This document shows, in pieces, positions 1-6,425 of a stretch of 11,460 nt of DNA (position 1 is the first letter of the stretch; every line of letters starts with the position of its first letter). The stretch spans positions 32,872 to 44,331 of the forward strand of contig PBPX01000048.1 of NCBI GenBank assembly GCA_002724835.1, given 5' to 3'. Made by a program: the position numbers and the translations under genes. The notes under the pieces are model-generated. The model did no database searches. It saw only the letters and a program-made list of their open reading frames with translations, and was not told the DNA's origin. Origin of the DNA: Actinomycetota bacterium (GTDB lineage Bacteria > Actinomycetota > Acidimicrobiia > Actinomarinales > Actinomarinaceae).

Positions 1-296
1 CTAACTTTATCATCAGATGCACCCACAGTAACAATATCATTATCTGCAAGTGTAAGACCAAGTGTTAAAGTAATAGTATCATTTGCAGCAACTGATGCAT
101 CGTAAGCTATATAATGTTCATTAGCTAATGTTGCAGCAGCAGGCCTAACTGCTATTCTAAATGTGTTAACAGCAGCTTCTCTATTAGCAATAACAATTGT
201 TGATACAATAGTTTCACCATTTTGGTCTGCTATCAAAGTTACATTATTTGCAGAAGCATCTGCAACTTGTCCTAGTACTTTATAAGCATTTGCCAT
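1..296 (-). CDS. Small beta-rich phage virion protein, C-terminus cut by left edge
   Basis: The gene starts with ATG at 296-294 and runs off the left edge after about 98 codons. An AGGAG ribosome site at 308-304 sits seven bases upstream, so the start is well supported. The protein opens MANAYKVLGQ and is rich in Ala, Thr, Val and Asn. It contains an NREAAVNTFRIAVRP segment, then LANEHYIAYD and a TLTLGLTL stretch. This alternating polar/hydrophobic pattern suggests a single beta-sandwich domain. I recognise the pattern from small proteins in tail or head-decoration regions of environmental phages, but I know of no assigned function. It is the last gene seen in the module and follows the 66-aa gene after a 34-base gap. 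A decoration or tail-associated role is inference from position. Confidence 0.8.
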   Translation of the reverse strand, partial: MANAYKVLGQVADASANNVTLIADQNGETIVSTIVIANREAAVNTFRIAVRPAAATLANEHYIAYDASVAANDTITLTLGLTLADNDIVTVGASDDKV

Positions 297-330
297 ATTT
301 TATCTCCTAAATATATTCTTTTATAGTATA

Positions 331-531
331 CTACACACCGACCAAAAGCAAGTCATCTACATTAAGATACTGTAATGCATGTCCACTATCAGACCACAAC
401 ATAAATTGTGGATTATAGTCAACAGCTCCACCTGTATCGGGTAGTAAATCTAAATCTTCATCTATAGGTAAATTACCTATAGTATCTATTTGTAAACCTC
501 CACCTTCTTTGAGTACTAATAATAAACTCAT
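331..531 (-). CDS. Small acidic phage protein of unknown function (66 aa)
   Basis: This is a 66-residue reading frame whose ATG at 531-529 shares one base with the TAA stop of the gene before it (TAATG). A GGGAGG ribosome site at 540-535 lies just ahead, inside the end of the upstream gene. The spacing is short, which suggests coupled translation. The protein has a hydrophobic start (SLLLVL), a Gly-Gly-Gly turn, an acidic middle (PIDEDLDLLPDTG) and ends in LLLVGV. It has no signal peptide or convincing membrane segment. I do not recognise a family. Its place between two virion-protein genes suggests a small structural or tail accessory protein, but this rests on position only. Confidence 0.65.
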   Translation of the reverse strand: MSLLLVLKEGGGLQIDTIGNLPIDEDLDLLPDTGGAVDYNPQFMLWSDSGHALQYLNVDDLLLVGV

Positions 532-1166
532 TATCCTCCCATTACTAAAAATGGATTTATTTCTACAGGAGCTGCTACTTGATTAACTTTAACTTTTTTA
601 CCTGTATTGTCTGTTGCATCATAAACTAATGTAAAATCGTTTTCTACATCAACTGTTATACCAGTACCATCAGTAGCATTATTTATCATAGCTGTAGCAG
701 ATGAAGCATTAATAGCTGCAATTGCAGCGTTACCATTTGTATTAAAGTTTGTTATAGCTGTATTTAATGATGTAATATTTGCAGCTACTCTATCGTTTTG
801 GTCTTGTATATGTTGAGCTAATACAGCAAGTCTTACTGTTGTACCTATACCGTGTGCAATACCTGTAGCTGCTGGCGCACCACCTGCTTGTCGTCTACCA
901 TCGTAATCTCTTTGTACATCACTAAATGTAGTAGAACCAGATGTATGTGTTTTAACAACTACTATTTCTCTGTTACTTGAAGAGTCAGGGTCAATAACTA
1001 AATATAACCAAGTATCTTCATTACCTGTAGTAGCTGATGTTATACCTGCAGCACCATTAGTTGTAGGAGCTGTTTGTACAGTAAATGATGTAGCACCTGC
1101 ACTAAAATCACTATTAGTAATAGTAGTTTCATAAAAGTTTACTATTTGTGTTGCTCTATTTGCCAT
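531..1166 (-). CDS. Virion/tail-associated protein with RG..H..G motif and helical middle (211 aa)
   Basis: I place the start at ATG 1166-1164, giving 211 residues beginning MANRATQIVNFYE. This ATG overlaps the TAA of the 660-aa gene by one base, with GGAG at 1174-1171 and GAGG at 1181-1178 upstream. An in-frame ATG at 1193 would add nine residues inside the upstream gene and is less likely. Residues 1-80 are beta-rich (SFTVQTAP, WLYLVIDP, REIVVVKT). Residues 84-113 hold a VQR...TGIAHGIGTTVRL segment resembling the RG..GTTA..H..G motif in the 336-aa connector-like protein. Residues 114-160 look helical or coiled (AQHIQDQNDRVAANI). The C-terminus is beta-rich again. A tail or tail-fibre-attachment protein fits its position after the large propeller protein, but the specific role is unknown. 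Confidence 0.78.
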   Translation of the reverse strand: MANRATQIVNFYETTITNSDFSAGATSFTVQTAPTTNGAAGITSATTGNEDTWLYLVIDPDSSSNREIVVVKTHTSGSTTFSDVQRDYDGRRQAGGAPAATGIAHGIGTTVRLAVLAQHIQDQNDRVAANITSLNTAITNFNTNGNAAIAAINASSATAMINNATDGTGITVDVENDFTLVYDATDNTGKKVKVNQVAAPVEINPFLVMGG

Positions 1167-3148
1167 TACGCTCCAAACCTCATTATACCCCAAGATGCAA
1201 TACCTGTTGTATGTATTGATGTTACTTCTTCAATAGTACCTTGTCTAGTACCACGCACTGTAATAATAGCATACATTGTATCACTTCCAACTGCTTCATT
1301 AGTTTGTATAGGATAACTTATTTGCTCAACAACACCTCTAATAGTTTCTTCTGGTTGGAATAATTCTAATGTTACAGAATCACCTTCTTTAGCACGTAAA
1401 GAATTATATAATGCATCTCCTAAACCTTTAACTTTAAGAGGTTTTCTACCAGGTCTTTCTACTCTATCACTAATATTTATAGGTATTTGTGCAACTACAA
1501 GTTCCGGTCTAGCTAATGCACGAAATTGTACAGATTTTACTTTAGGTGTAGATACTCCATCAGTACTATTTAAAACAACTTTTCCTACAATATATCTTGA
1601 TACTTCAGCTATTTGTTTTTCTTCATCTCCTATACCACCTAATTGATTAATAGCTACAGTATATGTAGCTGCATCAGGATTATCTAAATCTTCAAATTTA
1701 GTTGAATATTGTAAACTAACATTCGTTGCATCAGGTAAAACAACTGTAGATAATTCAGCACCTACAAATTGTTTACTTTCTGCTGTATAAAAATCTGCTG
1801 CTGAAAGTATTAAATAACCTGTGCTTTCATATGTAGATGTTTCTTTAAATACATCTACTCCAGATACAACTGTTAAAAACTTACCACTTACATTAGTTAT
1901 ACCAGTAACAAAACCTGCACCAGTCATTTTCAAATCTCTAGCAATACCACCTGTTGGTAAATAATATCGCCACAAATTTGTTTCAGTTCCTGATTCTTTA
2001 ATTCCACAATAAACACTATCTCTTGATGTAAACATAAAATGAGGAGTAGTATCTTGTCCTGTTATAACCCATTCTTTTACAAGTTGCCTATTAGCTAATA
2101 CATACAAATCATCAGCTACAACTAATTCTGCTGTATAAAATCTTCCTACATCTCTTGACTTTTCTTTAGTACCAAAAAATACAATACCTTCAGTAGCTGC
2201 TATAGAATGTACTTCTTCAAATGGTATGTTTGTTTGACCTTTTAATAAGAATGTTCCAGCCTGGTCTTTAACAGAATATATATCACCATTAGTTGAAGCT
2301 ATAAGTATTACAGCACCAGCATCTACAACTTGTGATACATGATGTGTACTTTCAAAAGAAAATAATGCATCTGCATTTGCTATATCTCCTGCTGCCCAAG
2401 TTTGTCCAAATGGTGTAATTGCCCATACTCTTTCTAATTCACCATCATCTGCTGATATTATTAACATACCTTTAGCAAACCATATACCAGTTAATCCAGA
2501 TGCTGATGTTTGAGCTGTAGTTCTAGCAGCCCAAGCACTTCCATCCCATTCTAATAATTGAGAAGCACTTGTACCATTAGCAGTTGTAGCAAATATTCTA
2601 TTACCTACAGCAGCTATTCCTGTAAAGTTATGTGTTGCACCTGTAGTTTCTGCAGCCCATGTTTCACCATTATTTGTTGATTTATATAAAGCAGTTCCAT
2701 CTGTCACCCATAAATGTCCATTAGTAGTTTGTGCTAAATAATTATTTGAAGCAGTAAATGTAGTACTTGCACCCCTTACATTTTTATCAGCTGTTGTATA
2801 TAGTAAATGTATATTATAAGAAGTTTCATCATCTCCATGAAATACATCAATACCTTTACTATCCCAAAATCTATTTACATCATCTTCACTACCATCAGCT
2901 CTATGTGCTGTATCTAATCCTTGTCCTGAACTAAAATTATTTCTTGAATATATACGTCCTAAGTTAGATGTAAAGTCTTCAGGATTTTGTTTAACATTTA
3001 TATTTTGACCTGCTTGTACATCTGATGATGCAATACTTAACTCTCTACCAGGTGCTACAGCTGTTCTTAAATAAATATTATCTAATCTACAATCATAACC
3101 ATAACGTTTTGGGTTACGAACATTTGATGTTGAAGCTACTCTTACCAT
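1166..3148 (-). CDS. Large beta-propeller-like tail protein, tail nozzle candidate (660 aa)
   Basis: At 660 residues this is the largest gene in the window. Residues 46-108 hold a pattern familiar from environmental podophage tail proteins: INVKQNPEDF, then RNNFSSGQGLDTAHR, then FWDSKGIDVF. From about residue 125 to 450 the protein repeats short strands of the type 'LWVTDGTALYKS' and 'RIFATTANGT', and contains a canonical Asp-box-like STNNGETW at 157-164. This indicates a beta-propeller, as in sialidase-type BNR repeats, but no catalytic residues are recognisable. The C-terminal third is beta-sandwich-like. Its place directly after the connector-like gene and its size match tail tubular protein B (T7 gp12) analogues that form the tail nozzle; that identity is inference. 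The ATG at 3148 overlaps the upstream TAA by one base and no good ribosome site is visible, so translation is probably coupled. Confidence 0.85.
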   Translation of the reverse strand: MVRVASTSNVRNPKRYGYDCRLDNIYLRTAVAPGRELSIASSDVQAGQNINVKQNPEDFTSNLGRIYSRNNFSSGQGLDTAHRADGSEDDVNRFWDSKGIDVFHGDDETSYNIHLLYTTADKNVRGASTTFTASNNYLAQTTNGHLWVTDGTALYKSTNNGETWAAETTGATHNFTGIAAVGNRIFATTANGTSASQLLEWDGSAWAARTTAQTSASGLTGIWFAKGMLIISADDGELERVWAITPFGQTWAAGDIANADALFSFESTHHVSQVVDAGAVILIASTNGDIYSVKDQAGTFLLKGQTNIPFEEVHSIAATEGIVFFGTKEKSRDVGRFYTAELVVADDLYVLANRQLVKEWVITGQDTTPHFMFTSRDSVYCGIKESGTETNLWRYYLPTGGIARDLKMTGAGFVTGITNVSGKFLTVVSGVDVFKETSTYESTGYLILSAADFYTAESKQFVGAELSTVVLPDATNVSLQYSTKFEDLDNPDAATYTVAINQLGGIGDEEKQIAEVSRYIVGKVVLNSTDGVSTPKVKSVQFRALARPELVVAQIPINISDRVERPGRKPLKVKGLGDALYNSLRAKEGDSVTLELFQPEETIRGVVEQISYPIQTNEAVGSDTMYAIITVRGTRQGTIEEVTSIHTTGIASWGIMRFGA

Positions 3149-4158
3149 TAGGTAGGATAATTTACACCGTGCATTAATACTGCTTCTGGATATTTACTTC
3201 TTAAATTACTTCTAGCTTGTTGTATTAATAATTGTTGATATCTTAATAAACTACTACTTATTGAATTTGCACTACCAACTGGAAAAGCAGCTGCTTGTAA
3301 TTGTTCTGTTATATAAGGAGCATTTATCATATTGATATCTTTACCAGATATTAATTGAGCAGCAACTCCTGTCATAACGATTGGTTCATATTCTTCTTCT
3401 AATCCTATAGAAGCTAATGTATTTGCTTCAGCAGTAGGAGCTACAAATTTCTTTTTAAAAGTTACATAAACAGTATGGCCTGAATCAATACCGTAAAATT
3501 GTAATGCATGTACTACATCTGGGCCTGTTGTGTATGTTTTAGTTCTTTCTGTTTGTGTATCATCTGTATAAGTAAATGGATTAGGTAAATCTATTAATTC
3601 AACAGCTACTGGTTTATAAGTTAAACCTGTTTGGTCTGAGCCTGTTGACCAATCAGTATATTGAGAAACTGCTTTAATTGGAGAAATCATATAATTATAA
3701 CTATCTTGGTCGCTTCCATGATTACCAAGTAATCTATATCCTGTACCTGATGTAAGACTTAATGTTTCTGTTGCATATATTGTAGGAAATAAATTTTTAA
3801 TTTGGTCTGATACTGCATCATATATTGATTTACGTGTAAAAGCAGGTGCTATTTTAATTATGCTTCCAGCATCGTGAGTTGTAGCAGTTGTACCTCTTGC
3901 ACCTCTTTGTACAGTTACTTCATTAGTAACAACATTAAGAGATTTAGAAAACATAATTTCCTGGCCTATTTCAATAATAGCGCCAGCATCTAATGCATCT
4001 TCTTCCTCAGTAGAGAATAAATCTTCTTCATAGTTAAATGTTGTTTGACCAGTAGTTGATATAGCACCAGTTAAATATGAATATGACTCAACACTATCTG
4101 GCGGTTCCAGATATTCTCTGTATATCCTATCTATTAGGTTACCAATTGTAGTACTCAT
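3148..4158 (-). CDS. Head-tail connector/adaptor-like protein (336 aa)
   Basis: The N-terminus (IGNLIDRIYREYLEPP, residues 5-20) is amphipathic helix. A beta-rich insert follows, with IIEIGQEIMF at 61-70 and VTVQRGARGTTATTHDAGSI at 81-100. This RG..GTTA..H..G signature recurs in phage virion proteins. Helical residues 108-130 (RKSIYDAVSDQIKNLFPTIY) resemble the core of connector proteins that bind the portal ring. The C-terminal helices (residues 250-330) include YQQLLIQQARSNLRSKYPEA. The architecture, plus its place between the capsid genes and the large propeller protein, suggests a tail-tubular-A (gp11-like) adaptor or head completion protein. This is inference, since no diagnostic residue is known to me. 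A weak AGG lies at 4167-4165 ahead of the ATG, and seven bases separate it from the stop of the 109-aa gene. Confidence 0.82.
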   Translation of the reverse strand: MSTTIGNLIDRIYREYLEPPDSVESYSYLTGAISTTGQTTFNYEEDLFSTEEEDALDAGAIIEIGQEIMFSKSLNVVTNEVTVQRGARGTTATTHDAGSIIKIAPAFTRKSIYDAVSDQIKNLFPTIYATETLSLTSGTGYRLLGNHGSDQDSYNYMISPIKAVSQYTDWSTGSDQTGLTYKPVAVELIDLPNPFTYTDDTQTERTKTYTTGPDVVHALQFYGIDSGHTVYVTFKKKFVAPTAEANTLASIGLEEEYEPIVMTGVAAQLISGKDINMINAPYITEQLQAAAFPVGSANSISSSLLRYQQLLIQQARSNLRSKYPEAVLMHGVNYPT

Positions 4159-4165
4159 TGGTTAC

Positions 4166-4495
4166 CTAACTTCTTCTAAAATATACTTCTATTGTTCTAT
4201 CGGCTGCTTCTGTACCATCAGATGTAATTCTTAAATAACCATTACTTGCAAAAGCCCAACCTGAAGGGTCAAGCCTTATAAGGTCTCCAGCTGATACTGT
4301 ATAAGTAACATCTGTTCCATCTGTTTCTTTAACATCTGCCCAAGTAGAATTATCTAATGAATGGTCAAATGTAATATTAGAGCCAGTCATTGCTGCAGGA
4401 AATTTAATCCCACATAACAATAATCCTTCTGTTTCAACACCTGTAGAATTACTTGCATCATCTGATACATCTATTAAAACGCTTTTTACTTTCAT
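4166..4495 (-). CDS. Small beta-sandwich head-associated protein of a common phage family (109 aa)
   Basis: This 109-residue protein is almost all predicted beta strand. It shows a pattern I recognise from many phage head modules: L.CGIKFPAAMTGSNITFDHSLDNSTW, then an acidic turn KETDGTDVTY, then DLIRLDP, then GYLRITSDGT, ending RTIEVYFRRS. The family usually lies near the major capsid gene and has no settled function. A decoration or head-completion role is plausible. The ATG at 4495-4493 is preceded by AAGG at 4504-4501 with good spacing. The gene is the first after the intrinsic terminator behind the capsid gene, so its expression probably depends on read-through or on a promoter I cannot identify. 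Confidence 0.82.
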   Translation of the reverse strand: MKVKSVLIDVSDDASNSTGVETEGLLLCGIKFPAAMTGSNITFDHSLDNSTWADVKETDGTDVTYTVSAGDLIRLDPSGWAFASNGYLRITSDGTEAADRTIEVYFRRS

Positions 4496-4512
4496 ACTTT
4501 CCTTACTATAGC

Positions 4513-4545
4513 AGAAGAAAAGGGCGGGAGGTGGATTCCCACCCT
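4513..4545 (-). terminator. Intrinsic terminator behind the major capsid gene
   Basis: Read on the minus strand, AGGGTGGG (4545-4538) pairs with CCCGCCCT (4528-4521) to give an 8-bp stem with one U-G wobble and a 9-base loop. The transcript then continues UUUCUUCU, so the stem is followed by a U-rich tract at 4521-4513. This is the classic layout of a Rho-independent terminator. It lies 24 bases past the capsid stop codon and ahead of the 109-aa gene. A shorter alternative stem, GGTGG (4543-4539) with CCACC (4534-4530), would exclude the main one. Partial termination here would give more capsid mRNA than tail mRNA. Confidence 0.75.
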
Positions 4546-4568
4546 AATCTTCAATATTATTTTATTCC

Positions 4569-5693
4569 TTAAGCTACGCCAGCTATCTTTAGATGGTATG
4601 AAGGAGGACCGAAGTCGTATCCCATTTCCATGTAGATTGCTTTTCCAACTCTTGCGTAATCATCTTGGTCTAAGTCTCTCACGAACACAGTACCATATCC
4701 AGGGATATTGGTAAATACTGGTTGTATGAAAGCAAAGTCTAAGATAAATGCATTATTGTCAGGCATAATGTTAGGGTCAATAACCATCATTCCGATTGAA
4801 CCGAATGGAGTTACGATTGTATCAACATCAATACCAGCAATATTTCTATCTCTAGGGACAATTGTTCCTAAAGTTCCTGACAATGAGTTATTTACTAACT
4901 CTTTGTTTAGGTCAAGAAGTTGCTTTGGAGTTACGCATAGAACTGGTTGAACCATAGGAGCGTGTGCATCATAAAGTCTCTTTAGAGAACCTGCAATAGC
5001 ATCCCAAGAAAGAACTTGGTTTGCACCTGTTGCACCGTTACCTGTGGCTTTGTTCCAATAAATGTTACCTGCTGTTGCTACTGGAGCTACAGTGTTGTCA
5101 GAGTTAGCATTTAAGGAAGTGTATTCTGAAATACCACGCATTTCTCTAGTACCTGCACCTGGGGTGACGTTTGCACCATCAGCGAATGTACCATTAAATG
5201 CGAACCATTCTACTTCTCTAGCCACTTTTTCAAGTGCTAAAGACATCTGCTCTGAGAACTCGTCAACGATTGGGTTACCGCCAGCAAGACCTAATTTGTC
5301 TGCAGCTGTAACTGTTCCGTCACCATCAGATGAAGCAGCAATGTTTGCTGACAAATCAAATGGATTTTGATGTTGATAAGTTGCCATAGCTGTGTAGGTC
5401 ATCTTTACACCTTTATGGAAGACCTGAGTTACACCTGTAAATGCAACTCTATCTCTTCCAAGATACTCTGTTGGCTGTGCGCCTTCTTGGCCTTTTGTTG
5501 GCTCAGTAGAAACAACAGCACTATCAGCAGCTTGGATTTGCCAGAAAGTAGATTGTAAAACCTTACCTCCGTTTAATCCTCCTGTTGCTGATAAGAAAGG
5601 AGTTCTTTGACCACCTACACGGAATAACTCACCAGAAAAGTTGTTAATCTTCTGGGAGTAAATTGAATTATTTGTCAAACTAATGTTTGCCAT
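4569..5693 (-). CDS. Major capsid protein, HK97 fold, SU10/DUF5309-like (374 aa)
   Basis: This protein forms the icosahedral shell. The 374-residue length is normal for the family. Recognisable SU10-type (DUF5309) features run in order: LGRDRVAFTGVTQVFHKGVKMTYTAM-type strand at 78-103, the long spine helix DEFSEQMSLALEKVAREVEW at 144-163, FNGTFADG at 166-173 and GTREMRGISEY at 181-191. The C-terminal half carries PVLCVTPKQLLDLNKEL (255-271) and a P-domain-like beta region ending YHLKIAGVA. The ATG at 5693 has an ideal GGAGG at 5703-5699 with five-base spacing. The gene follows the scaffold-like gene after 40 bases and is followed by a terminator. Its codons are visibly richer in C-ending forms (TAC, TTC, GAC, AAC) than in flanking genes, as expected for a very highly expressed protein. 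I am confident of the role and fairly confident of the subfamily. Confidence 0.93.
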   Translation of the reverse strand: MANISLTNNSIYSQKINNFSGELFRVGGQRTPFLSATGGLNGGKVLQSTFWQIQAADSAVVSTEPTKGQEGAQPTEYLGRDRVAFTGVTQVFHKGVKMTYTAMATYQHQNPFDLSANIAASSDGDGTVTAADKLGLAGGNPIVDEFSEQMSLALEKVAREVEWFAFNGTFADGANVTPGAGTREMRGISEYTSLNANSDNTVAPVATAGNIYWNKATGNGATGANQVLSWDAIAGSLKRLYDAHAPMVQPVLCVTPKQLLDLNKELVNNSLSGTLGTIVPRDRNIAGIDVDTIVTPFGSIGMMVIDPNIMPDNNAFILDFAFIQPVFTNIPGYGTVFVRDLDQDDYARVGKAIYMEMGYDFGPPSYHLKIAGVA

Positions 5694-5733
5694 TATAACC
5701 TCCGTATTTAACTATTAACTTGTACTTATATTT

Positions 5734-6198
5734 TTATTGACTATTCTTTTCGTTTTCCATCAAAGTTAATTTTGCTGCAATGGAATCTTTAGGATTTCCT
5801 TTTGCAATAATTTCACTTAATTGGTCAAGAACGTCTGTTGGTACGTCACTTGTAGAATTTGCATCAAGTGCAGCTACTCTGGACCTAGCATCATCCTGAA
5901 CAACAGGTGCAGCTTCTGGTTGTGGTTCTTCCTGAACCTGGCCTTTTGCCTCAAAACCATACTCATCCTTAGCAAACTGTGAGATAGACTCTTCATCAAT
6001 TGGTCCATCATACACTTGTTTTAACGCTTTACCGAAACCTTTGTCAGTCGATAAACCTAATTTACCAAAGACATTATCTATTTCCTTATCTTTATAAGAA
6101 GCTAGTTCTGCCTCAAGTTTTTTGATAGATTCATCTTTCCTATCAATTGTTTCTCTCATGTGTTTAACACCATTCTCTGGTGCTTCAAATTCACTCAT
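5734..6198 (-). CDS. Capsid scaffold-like protein (154 aa)
   Basis: A small, acidic, highly charged protein encoded directly before the major capsid gene, where scaffold proteins lie in most tailed phages. Residues 12-40 form a predicted coiled coil (ETIDRKDESIKKLEAELAS). Residues 44-80 carry FGKLGLSTDKGFGKALKQVY and then SISQFAKDEYG, a pattern I associate with scaffold proteins beside SU10-type capsids. Residues 87-100 are a Pro/Glu/Ala linker (EEPQPEAAP). Residues 120-150 are a C-terminal helix with Lys residues that could contact the capsid protein. The ATG at 6198 has a strong GGAGGT at 6209-6204 with five-base spacing. No protease motif is visible. The role is inferred from position and composition, and those signals agree. 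Confidence 0.82.
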   Translation of the reverse strand: MSEFEAPENGVKHMRETIDRKDESIKKLEAELASYKDKEIDNVFGKLGLSTDKGFGKALKQVYDGPIDEESISQFAKDEYGFEAKGQVQEEPQPEAAPVVQDDARSRVAALDANSTSDVPTDVLDQLSEIIAKGNPKDSIAAKLTLMENEKNSQ

Positions 6199-6210
6199 TT
6201 AGTACCTCCA

Positions 6211-6366
6211 CTATGTGTTAACCTTACAAACAAGACCATAGGCATCTTGTTGCGGTGCTACCTTACCACTTGACTTACGCTCTGGTAGCTTTAAAGCTAT
6301 AAGTCCATTACTCTGCGATTTAAGTACAAGCTTTCTACGCAGGCGTTGAAAGCCGATGCAGGTCAA
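6211..6366 (-). CDS. Doubtful 51-codon reading frame inside the leader region
   Basis: An open frame runs from a TTG at 6366-6364, right after an in-frame TAA, to a TAG at 6213-6211, two bases before the scaffold ribosome site. It would encode a basic peptide with QRLRRKLVLK and, near its end, KSSGKVAPQQDAYGLVCKVN. There is no ATG or GTG and no ribosome site ahead of the TTG, so independent translation is doubtful. The same bases form several stem-loops, and a frame of this length can arise by chance. The end of the frame looks protein-like, so it is recorded as a low-confidence alternative to a purely RNA-level element. Confidence 0.2.
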   Translation of the reverse strand: MTCIGFQRLRRKLVLKSQSNGLIALKLPERKSSGKVAPQQDAYGLVCKVNT

Positions 6367-6391
6367 TTATGTCAGCGGACCACGCAACGCT
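6229..6391 (-). ncRNA. Candidate structured leader RNA upstream of scaffold and capsid genes
   Basis: On the minus strand this stretch shows successive perfect helices. P1 is GCGTTG (6390-6385) with CAACGC (6348-6343). P2 is CTGCG (6342-6338) with CGCAG (6317-6313), directly abutting P1. P3 is GACTTA (6305-6300) with TAAGTC (6277-6272), with an inner hairpin from the 14-base palindrome at 6286-6299 stacked on it. P4 is AACAAGA (6251-6245) with TCTTGTT (6235-6229) and a 9-base loop. GGTC (6381-6378) with GACC (6364-6361) could form inside P1. The stretch is clearly richer in G+C than the flanking genes. It begins just after a TATAAT and ends 30 bases before the scaffold ATG. No U-run follows any hairpin, so it is not a simple terminator. 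I do not recognise a known RNA class, and no tRNA or hammerhead core is present. Confidence 0.45.
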
Positions 6392-6425
6392 ATATATATA
6401 TTATACACTAATCTGCTATAAGTCC
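6296..6425 (-). repeat. Pair of 11-base direct repeats, GGACTTATAGC
   Basis: The identical minus-strand word occurs at 6425-6415, inside the end of the 330-aa gene, and at 6306-6296, inside helix P3 of the leader candidate. The copies are 119 bases apart. Both fall in the same codon phase (Gly-Leu-Ile-Ala) of the frames that contain them. Both can pair with the same downstream arms, TAAGTC (6277-6272) and the GCTA of 6289-6286. Confidence 0.7.
6400..6405 (-). promoter_or_regulatory. Candidate promoter -10 box (TATAAT) for scaffold/capsid transcription
   Basis: A perfect TATAAT lies on the minus strand in the AT-only stretch at 6391-6405, just past the stop of the 330-aa gene. Initiation about seven bases downstream would fall near 6391-6393, so the transcript would begin at the 5' strand of helix P1. 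No good -35 box is visible at the usual distance: the bases there lie inside the end of the upstream gene and read roughly ACTGGA. An AT-rich genome produces TATAAT often by chance. The position ahead of the capsid genes, and the lack of another gap of this size, raise its likelihood. Confidence 0.4.

Noticed and set aside
309..333. Promoter or operator in the short gap before the left-most gene: TATACT/TATAAA-like boxes and the 10-base palindrome TAGTATACTA at 324-333.
   Set aside because: No -35 box at a normal distance was found, and such words are common by chance in AT-rich DNA.
1167..1193. Longer start at 1193 for the 211-aa gene, adding nine residues.
   Set aside because: The extension lies inside the upstream gene. 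The ATG at 1166 forms the same TAATG junction as four others here, has GGAG/GAGG upstream and begins with a typical MAN start.
4708..5558. Three plus-strand open frames within the capsid gene (4708-4950, 5062-5370, 5367-5558).
   Set aside because: They lie antisense to a clearly recognised major capsid protein, have no ribosome sites or recognisable sequence, and everything else is on the minus strand.
6229..6391. tRNA, hammerhead ribozyme or group I intron in the leader region.
   Set aside because: No 7-bp acceptor stem or T-loop, no CUGAUGA/GAAA hammerhead core, and far too short with no core pairing for a group I intron.
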